Of a DNA stretch of 60,754 bases, positions 1 to 11,000 are shown one piece after another. A model generated the notes under the pieces. It saw only the letters and a list, made by a program, of their open reading frames with translations. It was not told where the DNA came from and did no database searches. Where the stretch lies: positions 1 through 60,754 of the forward strand of contig DATMSB010000028.1 of assembly GCA_035565615.1 (NCBI GenBank), written 5' to 3'. How positions within the stretch are numbered: the first letter of the stretch is position 1; the number at the start of each line of letters is the position of its first letter. This DNA is from Vulgatibacter sp035565615 (GTDB taxonomy: Bacteria > Myxococcota > Myxococcia > Myxococcales > Vulgatibacteraceae). The position numbers were made by a program, and so were the translations under genes.

Positions 1-540
1 CTTCACGGCGCTGCACCACCGCCGCGGGGACTCGCACTCGTCGAAGCCGATGAAGCCCCACCAGCTCCCCTCCACCATCAGCGGGACCAGCAGGTAGCTC
101 TGGATGCCCTGGGGCTGGGCGAAGGCGAGCTCGTTCGGGCTGAACTCGCCGAGGCGGGACTCGTAGGTCCGCCCCTGGGACAGCGCCCGGGCCCACATCT
201 CCAGGCCGGAGCGCTCGTAGCTCATCCGCTTCATCTCCGGGTTCTCGATCTGGGGCGGAACCCCCGGCGCCGCCCACTCGAAGCGCTGGCAGGTGACGAG
301 GTCGCCGTCCGCCGCGAGCTCGTTCTCGAAGACGTACACCCGGCTCACGCCCGCCGCGGTGCCGAGCTCCTCCAACACCTCCTCGATGTGCTCGGAAATG
401 GTCTGGCTGGTGAGGAAGTTCTCGGCAGCGAAGCGGACCGCGCCCAGGATGCGTCTGACGTCGCCGCCCTCCGGCGTCTCCGGGCACTCGGCCTCCGGGG
501 CGTCCGCGTGGGGTTCCGGCGTTGGATCGAGAGGCTCCAA
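1..540 (-). CDS. GAF-domain sensor protein, N-terminal part (cut by window edge)
   Basis: Only the first ~180 codons are present; the gene runs off the left edge. The conceptual protein has an acidic, Pro-rich start, a helix (RRILGAVRFAAENFL) and then a GAF-type sensory domain with the typical strand VSRVYVFEN and the late motif LLVPLMVEGSWWGFIGFDEC. GAF domains of this type usually sit at the N-terminus of cytoplasmic histidine kinases or diguanylate cyclases; the output domain is outside the window, so enzyme class is unknown. I chose a TTG start at 540 because GAGGG lies a few bases upstream and coding character fades beyond it; an in-frame TTG at 594 is an alternative. It is divergent from the next gene. 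Confidence 0.7.
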   Translation of the reverse strand, partial: MEPLDPTPEPHADAPEAECPETPEGGDVRRILGAVRFAAENFLTSQTISEHIEEVLEELGTAAGVSRVYVFENELAADGDLVTCQRFEWAAPGVPPQIENPEMKRMSYERSGLEMWARALSQGRTYESRLGEFSPNELAFAQPQGIQSYLLVPLMVEGSWWGFIGFDECESPRRWCSAVK

Positions 541-680
541 GTTCCCTCGAGATCCCGGGCGCCGTGGGGGGTCCCGCGCCCGGCCTGTCGGCAACGTAGG
601 CAGCCCCCGCTCCTGCCTCCAAGGGCGGTGCGCGCATGCTACCTTCGAGCCCTCACCGAAACGAAGGAGGCTCGCCCCGG

Positions 681-1160
681 ATGACCACGCCCACCGCGCT
701 CCTCGACATGCTGGCGCCGCTCGCGGAGACGATCGGCAGACTCGACCTCTCGGATCCGCCGCGTGCGGAGGGCGCGCTCCGCGAAGCCCTGGGCCTCGAG
801 GATCGCGCCCGCCTGGAGAGCATGCTGCTCGACGCCTGGCGAGGCGGCTGGCTCACGCCCAGGGAGGGAACCCCCAAGGGGGTGTTCTTCGGGAGGCTCG
901 CGAAGCCCTCGCCCGCCACCCACGGCTTCAGCATCGACGCCGTGGAGATGGAGGGGCCGGCCGCGCCCCACGCCCACCCGCGCGGCGAGGTGAGCTTCTG
1001 CGTCGCCCGGGAGGGCGAGCCCCGCTTCGACGGGCGCCCGCCCGGCTGGGTGGTGCTCCCGCCGGGGAGCCACCACACCCCGACCGTCGAGGGTGGGAGG
1101 ATGCTCATCGTGTACTTCCTCCCCGACGGCGCGGTGGAATGGGGACCGGCGGCTCCGTAG
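681..1160 (+). CDS. DUF4863 / 4-hydroxylaminobenzoate lyase-like protein
   Basis: 159 aa, matching the usual size of the DUF4863 family, whose characterised member PnbB converts 4-hydroxylaminobenzoate to protocatechuate and ammonium. Seen here: a helical N-terminal half and a cupin-like C-terminal half with a His-rich turn (PHAHPRGEVSFC), a Gly-Pro turn (GWVVLPPGSHHTPTV) and the closing strand MLIVYFLPDGAVEW. The His residues could bind metal, as in cupins (inference). The ATG at 681 has a strong AAGGAGG about 11 bases upstream. No other nitroaromatic-degradation gene is nearby, so the substrate is uncertain and a different small-molecule lyase role is possible. The next gene begins just past the stop, probably co-transcribed. 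Confidence 0.7.
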   Translation: MTTPTALLDMLAPLAETIGRLDLSDPPRAEGALREALGLEDRARLESMLLDAWRGGWLTPREGTPKGVFFGRLAKPSPATHGFSIDAVEMEGPAAPHAHPRGEVSFCVAREGEPRFDGRPPGWVVLPPGSHHTPTVEGGRMLIVYFLPDGAVEWGPAAP

Positions 1161-1189
1161 CCGTGCCGCGCGAGCGAAAGGCGGGCGCC

Positions 1190-2257
1190 GTGGCGGATCC
1201 GCGCACCATCCTCGATCGGCTCCGCGCCACCGGAGCGGGCGCTCCCCTCGAGCGTCTGGTCGGCCTCGCCCTCGAGCGGGATCTGGGGAGGCCGCTCGGG
1301 GAGGTGGTGGAGCCGGCCCTCGTCGCCGCCACCCTCCGGGGCGCGCTGCGCACTTGGATCGCCTCCGACGAGGCGCAAGGGTGGATCCTCGACCGCATCG
1401 GCGCCCTGCGGGCGCACCTGGGCGCGCGGCGGGCGCCGCTGGGCGAGCTGGTGCCGCCGTCGCTGCAGGCTTCGTGCGAGGAGCTGGCGGGGAGGCCCTT
1501 CTCCCCAGACCGCGAGATCACGCTCTTTCTCCTCGATCGCCCGCCGGTCCGGGCGCTGCTTCGGCACCTGCTCCTCGAGGAGCTGCTCGCGTTCGGCCGC
1601 AAGCTCCGCGCGCCGGTGATGGAGAACCCCCTCGCCCGGGGGCTGGGGGGCCTGGGTCGAATCACCTCGGAGCGGGTCCGGGCGAGCGGCGCCTTCGCGG
1701 CGATGGCCGGCCAGGTGGTCGGCGCCGTCTCCGACGAGCTGGAGCGCCAGCTCGATCGCCGGGCGCGGGAGTACGCCGACGCCGCGCTGTCGCGGGTCCT
1801 GCAGCGGCTGGGCGACCTCCTCTGCGATCCGGCCCGGGCGAAGGAGCAGGCGGAGCTGCGCAGGGCCCTCTTGCAGGGCGTGTTCGAGCTCGACACGAAG
1901 GACCTGGCCCGCGAGGTGGATCGGGGCGAGCCGGAGGTGGTCGCGGACATCCTGCGCCGGGGCTTCTCCGCCTGGATCGAGCGGGACGAGACCGAGGCGG
2001 AGATCGCCGCCGCCATCGAGGCGACGCTCGCACCCGAGGCCGACCGCCCCTTGGGCGAGGTGCTCGAGCGGCTCGGCCTCCTCGACGGCTTCGTCGCCCT
2101 GGCGCGGCCGATCGCGCTCTCCCGGATGCGCGGGCTGGTGGAAACGGAGGCGTTCGCGGCGTGGCTGGCGGAGCTGCTCGGGCCGCAGGCGCCCGCGCGG
2201 CCCGGGCCGAAGGGGTCCCGCCGTGGGGAGGCCGCCTCTGGCGATCCCGCCGGGTGA
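1190..2257 (+). CDS. hypothetical helical protein
   Basis: 355 aa, not recognised. The protein is almost entirely predicted alpha-helix, rich in Arg, Glu, Leu and Ala, with no signal peptide, transmembrane segment or Cys cluster. Two blocks look like diverged copies of the same helical unit: ERLVGLALERDLGRPLGEVV near residue 20 and LAPEADRPLGEVLERLGLLD near residue 295, each followed by a long helix. A GTG at 1190 preceded by AGGCGGG is preferred; ATG 1139 (inside the upstream gene) and GTG 1163 are alternatives. It follows the DUF4863 gene closely and is probably in the same operon. It converges on the mreB transcript. A cytoplasmic protein is likely; no function can be assigned. Confidence 0.6.
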   Translation: MADPRTILDRLRATGAGAPLERLVGLALERDLGRPLGEVVEPALVAATLRGALRTWIASDEAQGWILDRIGALRAHLGARRAPLGELVPPSLQASCEELAGRPFSPDREITLFLLDRPPVRALLRHLLLEELLAFGRKLRAPVMENPLARGLGGLGRITSERVRASGAFAAMAGQVVGAVSDELERQLDRRAREYADAALSRVLQRLGDLLCDPARAKEQAELRRALLQGVFELDTKDLAREVDRGEPEVVADILRRGFSAWIERDETEAEIAAAIEATLAPEADRPLGEVLERLGLLDGFVALARPIALSRMRGLVETEAFAAWLAELLGPQAPARPGPKGSRRGEAASGDPAG

Positions 2258-2364
2258 TCGCGCCGACCGATCTCGTCACGCGCCCCGAAGGACCGAACCC
2301 GCCGAGCGATCCCCCGGTGCGATCGCCTCGATGGCTCGGCGACTCGCCTCGGGGCCGATCGGCC

Positions 2365-3290
2365 TCACCTGGGCGAGAGGCGCTTCCTCACGTCGATCGG
2401 CGCCTCGACCTTCCCCAGGCCGAGCCTGCCCGAGAGGGCGACGTCCGCGGGCCTGCCCGCCAGCAGCGCGGCGAGGCCCTGCCCGGCGGAGGCCAGGTTC
2501 ACGTCCACCGGGATCTCGATCCGCCTGGTGGCGCCCGGCGGCACGATCGCGCCCGCGGCCTTCCCGCCGCCGACCCGCGCGCCGGCGAGCTGCAGCGCCC
2601 AGTCGAGGCCGGTGATCGGCACCGGGAACGCGTTGCGGTTGGTGACGTCGAGCCCGACCGCCAGGCTGGCCCCCGCCACACCCCTTCGCGAGACGGAGAT
2701 CGTCGAGAGGTCGAGCGACGGCAGCTTCGGCACGTCGATGTGCCCGGTCCTGGAGATGGGCAGGGCCACCACCCCCACCGGCGTCTTCACGCCGAGCCGG
2801 CCGCTGGCGCGGTAGGCGAGGGCGTCCTTGGAGAAGAGCGCGCGGGCGGTGGGGATCACGTCCAGGAACCGCACCTCGGCGGGGAACGAGAGGACCTGCC
2901 TGCGGCGGGGCTCGATCCGCAGCCCGGCCTCGGGCGCGCCCGCGATCACGCGCCGCCCCTCGATCTCGAGCTGGTAGGCGACCTCCGCCAGGCGCAGCGG
3001 CACGTCCCAGGGGTTGTCGAGCACGTAGACGAGCTCGAGGTCCACCTTCTCCATGGACCAGCCGGCGAAGCGGACCTCCTTGAAGGTGAGCTCGGGCCGC
3101 GTCTCGCCGGCGATCATCCGCCACAGCGCGCAGCCGCTCGTCCCGAGGAGGACGAAGGGGAGGGCGAGGAGGAGGAGGCGCCGCGCCGCCGGGGCCCGCC
3201 GGCGGATCGCGCCCGCCCGGGCCGCAGCGTCCGCGGCCGCCGGTCGCCGCCCGCCCGCCTGCGAGGCCGCGCCTGGATCCCTTCGCGACA

Positions 3291-3291
<1 letters not shown>
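2365..3291 (-). CDS. LEA type 2 / WHy-domain lipoprotein
   Basis: 308 aa. An Arg-rich N-terminus leads into a hydrophobic stretch and lipobox LLGTSGC, so the product is probably a lipid-anchored periplasmic protein. The mature part contains two successive WHy-like beta domains (about residues 65-165 and 180-300), recognisable from the pattern of conserved Asn-Pro/Asn-Arg turns (VLDNPWDVPLRLAEVAYQLE; VTNRNAFPVPITGLDWALQL) typical of LEA_2 proteins. WHy domains are associated with desiccation or stress protection; the bacterial role is poorly defined. The start ATG overlaps the mreB stop by one base (TGATG), so translation is likely coupled to mreB. That makes a role at the envelope during cell-shape maintenance possible (inference). 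Confidence 0.8.
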
Positions 3292-4325
<1,034 letters not shown>

Positions 4326-4367
4326 CGTGGGGGGAGCCCTTCCTTTGGCGGGTGTCGGATCCTTGGC

Positions 4368-4397
4368 GTTTTAGCCCAAGGGGAGGGGAGGATCCAA
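4368..4397 (-). promoter_or_regulatory. candidate promoter of mreB
   Basis: Read on the minus strand: TTGGAT, an 18-base spacer, then TAAAAC, placing transcription start about 35 bases before the mreB ATG. The stretch is distinctly AT-rich against its surroundings. The match to the housekeeping consensus is partial. Confidence 0.4.
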
Positions 4398-4491
4398 AAG
4401 AAAACCCAAGAGATCAAAGGGGGCCGGCGGACCGCCCGCTCGCCCGTTGGGCCCCGGGGCGGAGGGCCGGCGCGAGGGCCGCGGGAAGGGT

Positions 4492-4520
4492 TTGCCGCCC
4501 CGCCGCGACGGCGATAGAAT
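4492..4520 (+). promoter_or_regulatory. candidate sigma-70-type promoter of the glnB operon
   Basis: TTGCCG (4492-4497), a 17-base spacer and TAGAAT (4515-4520), five of six to the -10 consensus. Start of transcription would be near 4527, giving a ~32-base leader with GGAGGAGA before the GTG at 4559. It should serve the small secreted protein and, by read-through, glnB-ntrB-ntrC. Confidence 0.6.
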
Positions 4521-4558
4521 CGACGTTCTTCCGAGGACTTTCGGAATGTGGAGGAGAC

Positions 4559-5059
4559 GTGAACCGACACGCCGCACCCGCTCTGCTGGCGACGCTTCTC
4601 GCCTCCGCCGCGTTCATCGCGCCGGCGGGGGCGCCCGAGCCCGCCGCCGCCACGGCGCCTCGCGCCGGTGAGAAGGTCTTCTTCGCCATGTCGATCGCCG
4701 ACGAGAGCGGCGCGACGGTGGCCGAGCCCAAGCTCCTCGGGGTCTGCGGGGTGCCGCTGGAGATGACCCTCGCCGAGCCAGGCAGGCTCTCCACGCCCCG
4801 CATGAGCCTGCTGTTGGAGCCGCAGTTCCAGGAGGACGGCAGCTACGAGATCGCCTTCGAGCTGTCGATCCCGGGGCGGATCGACCGCGGCAAGGGGACG
4901 ATGCGGCTCTTCCCGGGCGAGGAGAAGAGCACGCTCGTCAGTTACCCCGGCGGCCACTTCGAGGTGCAGCTCGCGGCGTTCACGGTGCCCTCCCGGGCGC
5001 TGGACCTCTACCTGCACCACGGCGCCACCCGGCCGATCGCCGGGCAGAGCCGCGCCTAG
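4559..5059 (+). CDS. small secreted beta-rich protein of unknown function
   Basis: 166 aa. GTG start with GGAGGAGA five bases upstream. A Sec signal peptide is clear (VNRHAAPALLATLLASAAFI, cleavage probably after APAGA near residue 25). The mature ~140 residues look like a single beta-sandwich: alternating strands such as KVFFAMSIADE, PLEMTLAEPG, SYEIAFELSI and GHFEVQLAAFTV, with a lone Cys in LLGVCGVP. I do not recognise the family. It lies 25 bases before glnB and shares its promoter, an unusual partner for the nitrogen-control genes. It could be an uncharacterised envelope protein carried at the head of the operon by chance. Confidence 0.65.
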   Translation: MNRHAAPALLATLLASAAFIAPAGAPEPAAATAPRAGEKVFFAMSIADESGATVAEPKLLGVCGVPLEMTLAEPGRLSTPRMSLLLEPQFQEDGSYEIAFELSIPGRIDRGKGTMRLFPGEEKSTLVSYPGGHFEVQLAAFTVPSRALDLYLHHGATRPIAGQSRA

Positions 5060-5084
5060 ACACCCGAAAAAGAAGCCGCGGCGC

Positions 5085-5423
5085 ATGAAGAAGATCGAGG
5101 CGATCGTCAAGCCGTTCAAGCTCGACGAGGTCAAGGAGGCGCTCGCCGAGGTCGGCGTCCACGGGATCACCGTCCTCGAGGCCAAGGGCTTCGGGCGGCA
5201 GAAGGGCCACACCGAGCTCTACCGGGGCGCCGAGTACGTGGTCGACTTCCTCCCCAAGATGAAGGTCGAGGTGGTGGTCGCCGACGACCGCGTCCACGAC
5301 GTGGTGGAGGCGATCCAGGGTGCCGCCCGGACCGGCCGCATCGGCGACGGCAAGATCTTCGTGCTCCCCGTGGACGAGGTGATTCGGATCCGCACCGGCG
5401 AGAGGGGCGAGGAAGCGCTGTAG
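5085..5423 (+). CDS. glnB: nitrogen regulatory protein P-II
   Basis: 112 aa, exact P-II length. PII trimers sense 2-oxoglutarate and ATP/ADP and, through uridylylation, control NtrB and glutamine synthetase. Seen: the N-terminal signature MKKIEAIVKPFKLDEVKEAL, the T-loop with the uridylylated Tyr51 in RGAEYVVDF, the B-loop TGRIGDGKIFV and the C-terminal RTGERGEEAL. It sits four bases before ntrB. The arrangement glnB-ntrB-ntrC, without glnA or amtB, makes it GlnB rather than GlnK (inference). No separate promoter is visible in the 25 bases upstream. Confidence 0.96.
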   Translation: MKKIEAIVKPFKLDEVKEALAEVGVHGITVLEAKGFGRQKGHTELYRGAEYVVDFLPKMKVEVVVADDRVHDVVEAIQGAARTGRIGDGKIFVLPVDEVIRIRTGERGEEAL

Positions 5424-5426
5424 CCG

Positions 5427-6404
5427 ATGGACGCGGGAGCGGAAGCGGAGCTGGCCCGGGACGCCTTGGAGGCGCATCCTGCGCCGACCCTCCTCGTCTC
5501 CGCGGGTGGCGCGCTGCTCCACGCCAACGCCGCGGCCCTGGATCGCTTCGGCGCCGCCGCCCGCTCGATCCCTGGCGAGGGCGCGGTGGCGAGGCTGTGC
5601 GCGACCGCCGCCGAGGGGCGGATCGCCCGGGGGATGGTGTCGCTCGGCGGGGCCAGGTGGGAGGCGGCCGCGGCGCCGCTCCCCTCGCGGGGCGGGGCAC
5701 CGGCCGCGGTCGTCCTCACCCTGTCGATCCCGGCGCCCGAGACCGACCTCGAGGCCCTGGCGGCGGGCCTCGCCCACGAGATCCGCAACCCCCTCGCCGG
5801 GATCCAGGGCGCCGCGGAGCTGATGGCCGCGGACCTCGCCCCCGACTCCCCCCACCGCGCGCACGCGGAGCTGATCGCGAAGGAGGCCCGGCGGATGGAC
5901 GGCCTGGTCCGCTCCCTCCTCGACCTCACCAGGCCGCCGTCGCTGCGGACCGCGCCGACGAACGTGCACGAGATCTGCGAGGACGTGGCGAGGCTCGCCG
6001 GCGCCGGCAGGCCGATCGCGCGGCGTTACGACCCGTCGCTGCCAAAGCTGGAGGTCGATCGGGACGCCATCGCCCAGGTGGTCCTCAACCTGCTCCGCAA
6101 CGCCCTCCAGGCGATGGAGGGGCGGCGCGGCGAGGTGGCCATCGAGACGGCGGTGGAGGCAGGGACGCGGGTGCGGATCGGCGGCCGCACCCGGGGCCTC
6201 GCCCGCGTCTCGATCCTCGACGACGGGCCGGGGCTCCCCGCGGGCCTCGAGCTCTTCACCCCCTTCGTCACCTCCCGGCGCGGGGGGACGGGCCTCGGCC
6301 TCGTGATCGCGCGCCGGCTGGCGGAGGCCCACGGCGGCAGGCTCGAGCTGCGGGATCGACGCGGGGGCGGGGCGGAGGCCCTGGTCCTCCTGCCGTTCGC
6401 ATGA
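5427..6404 (+). CDS. ntrB: two-component nitrogen sensor kinase NtrB-like
   Basis: 325 aa, cytoplasmic, no transmembrane segment, as in NtrB/GlnL. A small N-terminal PAS-like region (about 15-100) precedes a HisKA domain with the phospho-acceptor His117 in LAAGLAHEIRNPLAGIQGAA. The HATPase domain shows the N-box (QVVLNLLRNALQAM), G1 (LDDGPGLPAG) and G2 (GGTGLGLVIARRL). The family phosphorylates NtrC when nitrogen is short and PII is uridylylated. ATG 5427 follows the glnB stop by three bases. Its TGA overlaps an ATG (6401) that could be an alternative ntrC start. Confidence 0.92.
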   Translation: MDAGAEAELARDALEAHPAPTLLVSAGGALLHANAAALDRFGAAARSIPGEGAVARLCATAAEGRIARGMVSLGGARWEAAAAPLPSRGGAPAAVVLTLSIPAPETDLEALAAGLAHEIRNPLAGIQGAAELMAADLAPDSPHRAHAELIAKEARRMDGLVRSLLDLTRPPSLRTAPTNVHEICEDVARLAGAGRPIARRYDPSLPKLEVDRDAIAQVVLNLLRNALQAMEGRRGEVAIETAVEAGTRVRIGGRTRGLARVSILDDGPGLPAGLELFTPFVTSRRGGTGLGLVIARRLAEAHGGRLELRDRRGGGAEALVLLPFA

Positions 6405-6466
6405 TCGGCGCGCCGCCCCGCCGCGGGCCTCGCGCGGCGCCCGGGCCTCTGCTACGGATCCCGCGC

Positions 6467-7842
<1,376 letters not shown>

Positions 7843-7846
<4 letters not shown>

Positions 7847-7969
7847 CACATTTCGTATCGGCCCGGCCAACCGTCCAACCTCGCGCAAATCCTGGAGTCG
7901 CAGCCGCTCTTTCCGCAGGTGGAAGCCGCTCGCATCCCATGGGCCTGTGATGCAACCATTGACACATTG
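7843..7969 (+). repeat. pair of ATTGACACATT direct repeats
   Basis: The 11-mer ATTGACACATT occurs at about 7842-7852 (across the ntrC stop codon) and again at about 7958-7968, 116 bases apart, in the gap between ntrC and the surface operon. The second copy carries a perfect -35 hexamer. The spacing is near eleven helical turns, so paired binding by one regulator is possible. Confidence 0.5.
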
Positions 7970-7988
7970 GCGGCGATCGCGCTAGCAG
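7959..7988 (+). promoter_or_regulatory. candidate promoter of the surface operon
   Basis: TTGACA (perfect -35, 7959-7964), an 18-base spacer and TAGCAG (7983-7988, weak -10). Transcription would begin near 7995, leaving a leader of ~80 bases. The -35 lies inside the downstream copy of the ATTGACACATT repeat. Confidence 0.4.
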
Positions 7989-8076
7989 GCACCCCTTCGA
8001 AAAAAGACATCAGCCGACCGGGGGCGCTCGAGGCAAACGCACCAGGTCCCCCGGTGGGTATCCGGAGGTCCGCTGC

Positions 8077-11000
8077 ATGGCTGCTTCCCACACACCCAGA
8101 CGCCTGATCCGCGCGGCATCCGCCGCCACCTTCTTCGTCGCCCTGGCGATCGTCGGCTCCGGCTGCGGCGTGGACGACGGGCTCGACGAAGCGGGGACCT
8201 GCCAGTTCACCTACGAGTGCGCCGTGGGTGAGATCTGCTCCGGCGGCGTGTGCGTCGCGGCCCGGGATCGGATCCCGGTGGGGGAGGGCGGCAGCGGCGG
8301 CGACGGCGGGGCGGGCGGCGCCGGTGGAACGGGGGGCGCCGGCGGGGCCGGCGGGACGGGCGGCGCCGGGGGGGCGGCCGAGGAGCCGCCGCGGATCACC
8401 TTCGCGCCCAACGACTACCGGCGCTGCTACGACAGCCTCGAGTGCGCCGTCTTCGGCGGGAACTGCCTGATCGAGCTCCCGCTGAGCCGGCCCAACGCCG
8501 ACGGCGTCGATCGGATCCCGCTCTCCGACCTCGATCGGACCCTGAAGAAGGGCCAGGGGATCTGCGGGGTGCCCTGCACCAACGAGCCGCGGATCTGCGA
8601 CTCGTTCACCGTCACCGGGCCCGATGGGCAGAGCAAGCCGTCGACCTGCCAGCTCGTCTTCGTGGGCGACAGCCCGTATCCGGAGGGCGTCGCCGCGTTC
8701 CCCATCCCGCTCGACGCCCAGGCGATGGCCCGCGGCGTCCCCTACGCCTCCATCTGCAGGCCGCCCTTCGAAAACGCCCCCGCGCACTCCCCCAGCTTCT
8801 GCGAGCCCTGCACCGAGGCCGCCCACTGCGCGGAGGGGGACGCCTGCTGGCTCGACCGCCCGTTCACGCAGACCCCCTCGGGCGCGTGCGTGCAGCGCTG
8901 CGAGCTGCAGAAGGACTGCCCCTTCGGGTTCCGCTGCACCGACGTCCTCGAGGACGACCCCTTCCTGGTGGGCGAGGCCGGCAGCTACTGCGTCCCCATC
9001 GCCGGCACCTGCGGGCGCTGCCTCGACCGGGACGGGGATCAGCGGGGCGTGGGCACCTGCGGCCCGCTGGACGAGCCCTTCACCGAGGTGGACTGCGACG
9101 ACGCCAACCCGGCGGCCTTCTTCGATCCCCTGCGGCCCACCCACCCCTTCCCGACCTACTGCGGCGAGTTCGACTTCAACTGCAACGGCCTCTCCGATCG
9201 CGCCGAGCAGGAGGGCTCCGCCGCCCACTGCGAGTTCTGCGGCGACACCTGCGCCGGCCCCGTCGACAACGGCGTCCGGAGCTGCTCCCCCACCGACGAC
9301 GGGCACGCCTGCGTGGCGGTCTGCGATCCGGGCTTCGCGGACTGCAACGGCGAGGTGGAGGACGGCTGCGAGACCGAGCTGCGCGACGGGATGATCTGGG
9401 CCCGGGACCGCGACGCCGACGGCCGCGGCAACCCCAACGAGCGGCGCTACTTCTGCGACGGCGGCGCCCCGGCGGGCTGGGTGCAGAACACCTTCGACTG
9501 CGACGACGGCGACCCCAACCGCTACGGCGGCGGCGTCGACGACGCGGGGCTCCCCATCCCCGCGGCCCTCGAGGTCTGCGACGGGATCGACAACGACTGC
9601 AACGGCCTCGTCGACGACGGGACGGTGGTGGCCCTGGACGACCTGGGCGCCGTGGTGGCGACCGCGGGCGACGTCTGCGACACCGGGCTGCCCGGCGTGT
9701 GCTCCGCCGGCCACTTCGCCTGCGAGGCCGCCGCCCAGCCGCTGCCCGGGGAGCCGCTCGCGACCATGCGCTGCGTCCCCGACCTGGATCCGGTCGAGGC
9801 CATGCGGTCGCCGGAGATGTGCAACGGCCTCGACGACGACTGCAACGGCGACGTGGACGACGGGGTGGACTGGTACGCGGAGCAGGGCACCTCCAACCCC
9901 GAGGGCCCCGGCGCCCCCGCCACCTGCGAGGTCCCCGGCGGGAAGGGGATCTGCGCGTTCGGCGTGATGGAGTGCCTCGCCGCCACCGGCAGCGGCGCGG
10001 CGTGGAGCTGCGTGCCCAACCAGCCGAAGGCGACCGATCCGATCGGCGACGGGCTCGACGAGAACTGCGACGGGATCGACGGCGACCTGGGCGACGCGGT
10101 CTTCGTGCGGCCGCTCGGGGGCGGCGGCACCCTGAACGGCAACGACGCGAACGATGGCTCGTCCCAGGCCCCCGTGGCCAGCCTGGCCCGGGCGGTCCAG
10201 CTCGCCTGCGCCGGGGTCCCCTCCGGAGAGAGCTGCCGGGACATCTACGTGGAGGAGGGCATCTACGTCTCCGCCGTGCAGATCGACCTGCCCACCTCCA
10301 CCGCTCCGGGCAGCGATCCGTACGTTCGCATCTACGGCGGCTTCAAGGGAACGGTGGTCTGCGACGACGGCTGCGAGATCCTGTGGAGCCGCCCCGAGGG
10401 GACGACCTCCGTCATCGTCCGCGAGGCGCCCGCCCCCGACGCCACCCGCCGCGTCGACTCCGAGCAAATGCCCTTCGGGCCGCGGTACGCCGCCATCGGC
10501 GCCGCGCAGGGTGGATCCGGTCCGATGGAGCTGCTCCTCGATCGGATGGAGGTGGTGGTCCTCGGCCCCGACCCCTCCTACCTGATGCCGGAGGGCGCCT
10601 CGGCCCCCACGCAGGTGGGCCTGGAGTGCCCGGCGAGGGGCTGCGGGCGGCTCGAGTTCCGCGACGTGTCCATCGAGATCGAGGAGGCCCTCAACGGCGC
10701 GATGGGCTCGCACGGGGAGGGCGGCACCCTTCCCGACGAGACCAACGACGGGATCCCCGGCTGCGTCCAGGGCGAGTCGTGCGCCGACGGCACCTCCCTC
10801 ATTTACCCCTTCACCCACGACAGTCGGCACTGGTTCATGAACTACGGCTTCTGCGTGAACGAGGCGATCCCCTCGTCCGCGTCGACCGACTTCCGCCGGC
10901 AGCCCGCCCAGTGCGCCGACGGGCGGGTGCCCTACGGCGGCGGCTCGGGGGCGGTGCGCTGCTACGAGCCGGGCGGCTCGCTGGTGCGGTTCCGGACCGG

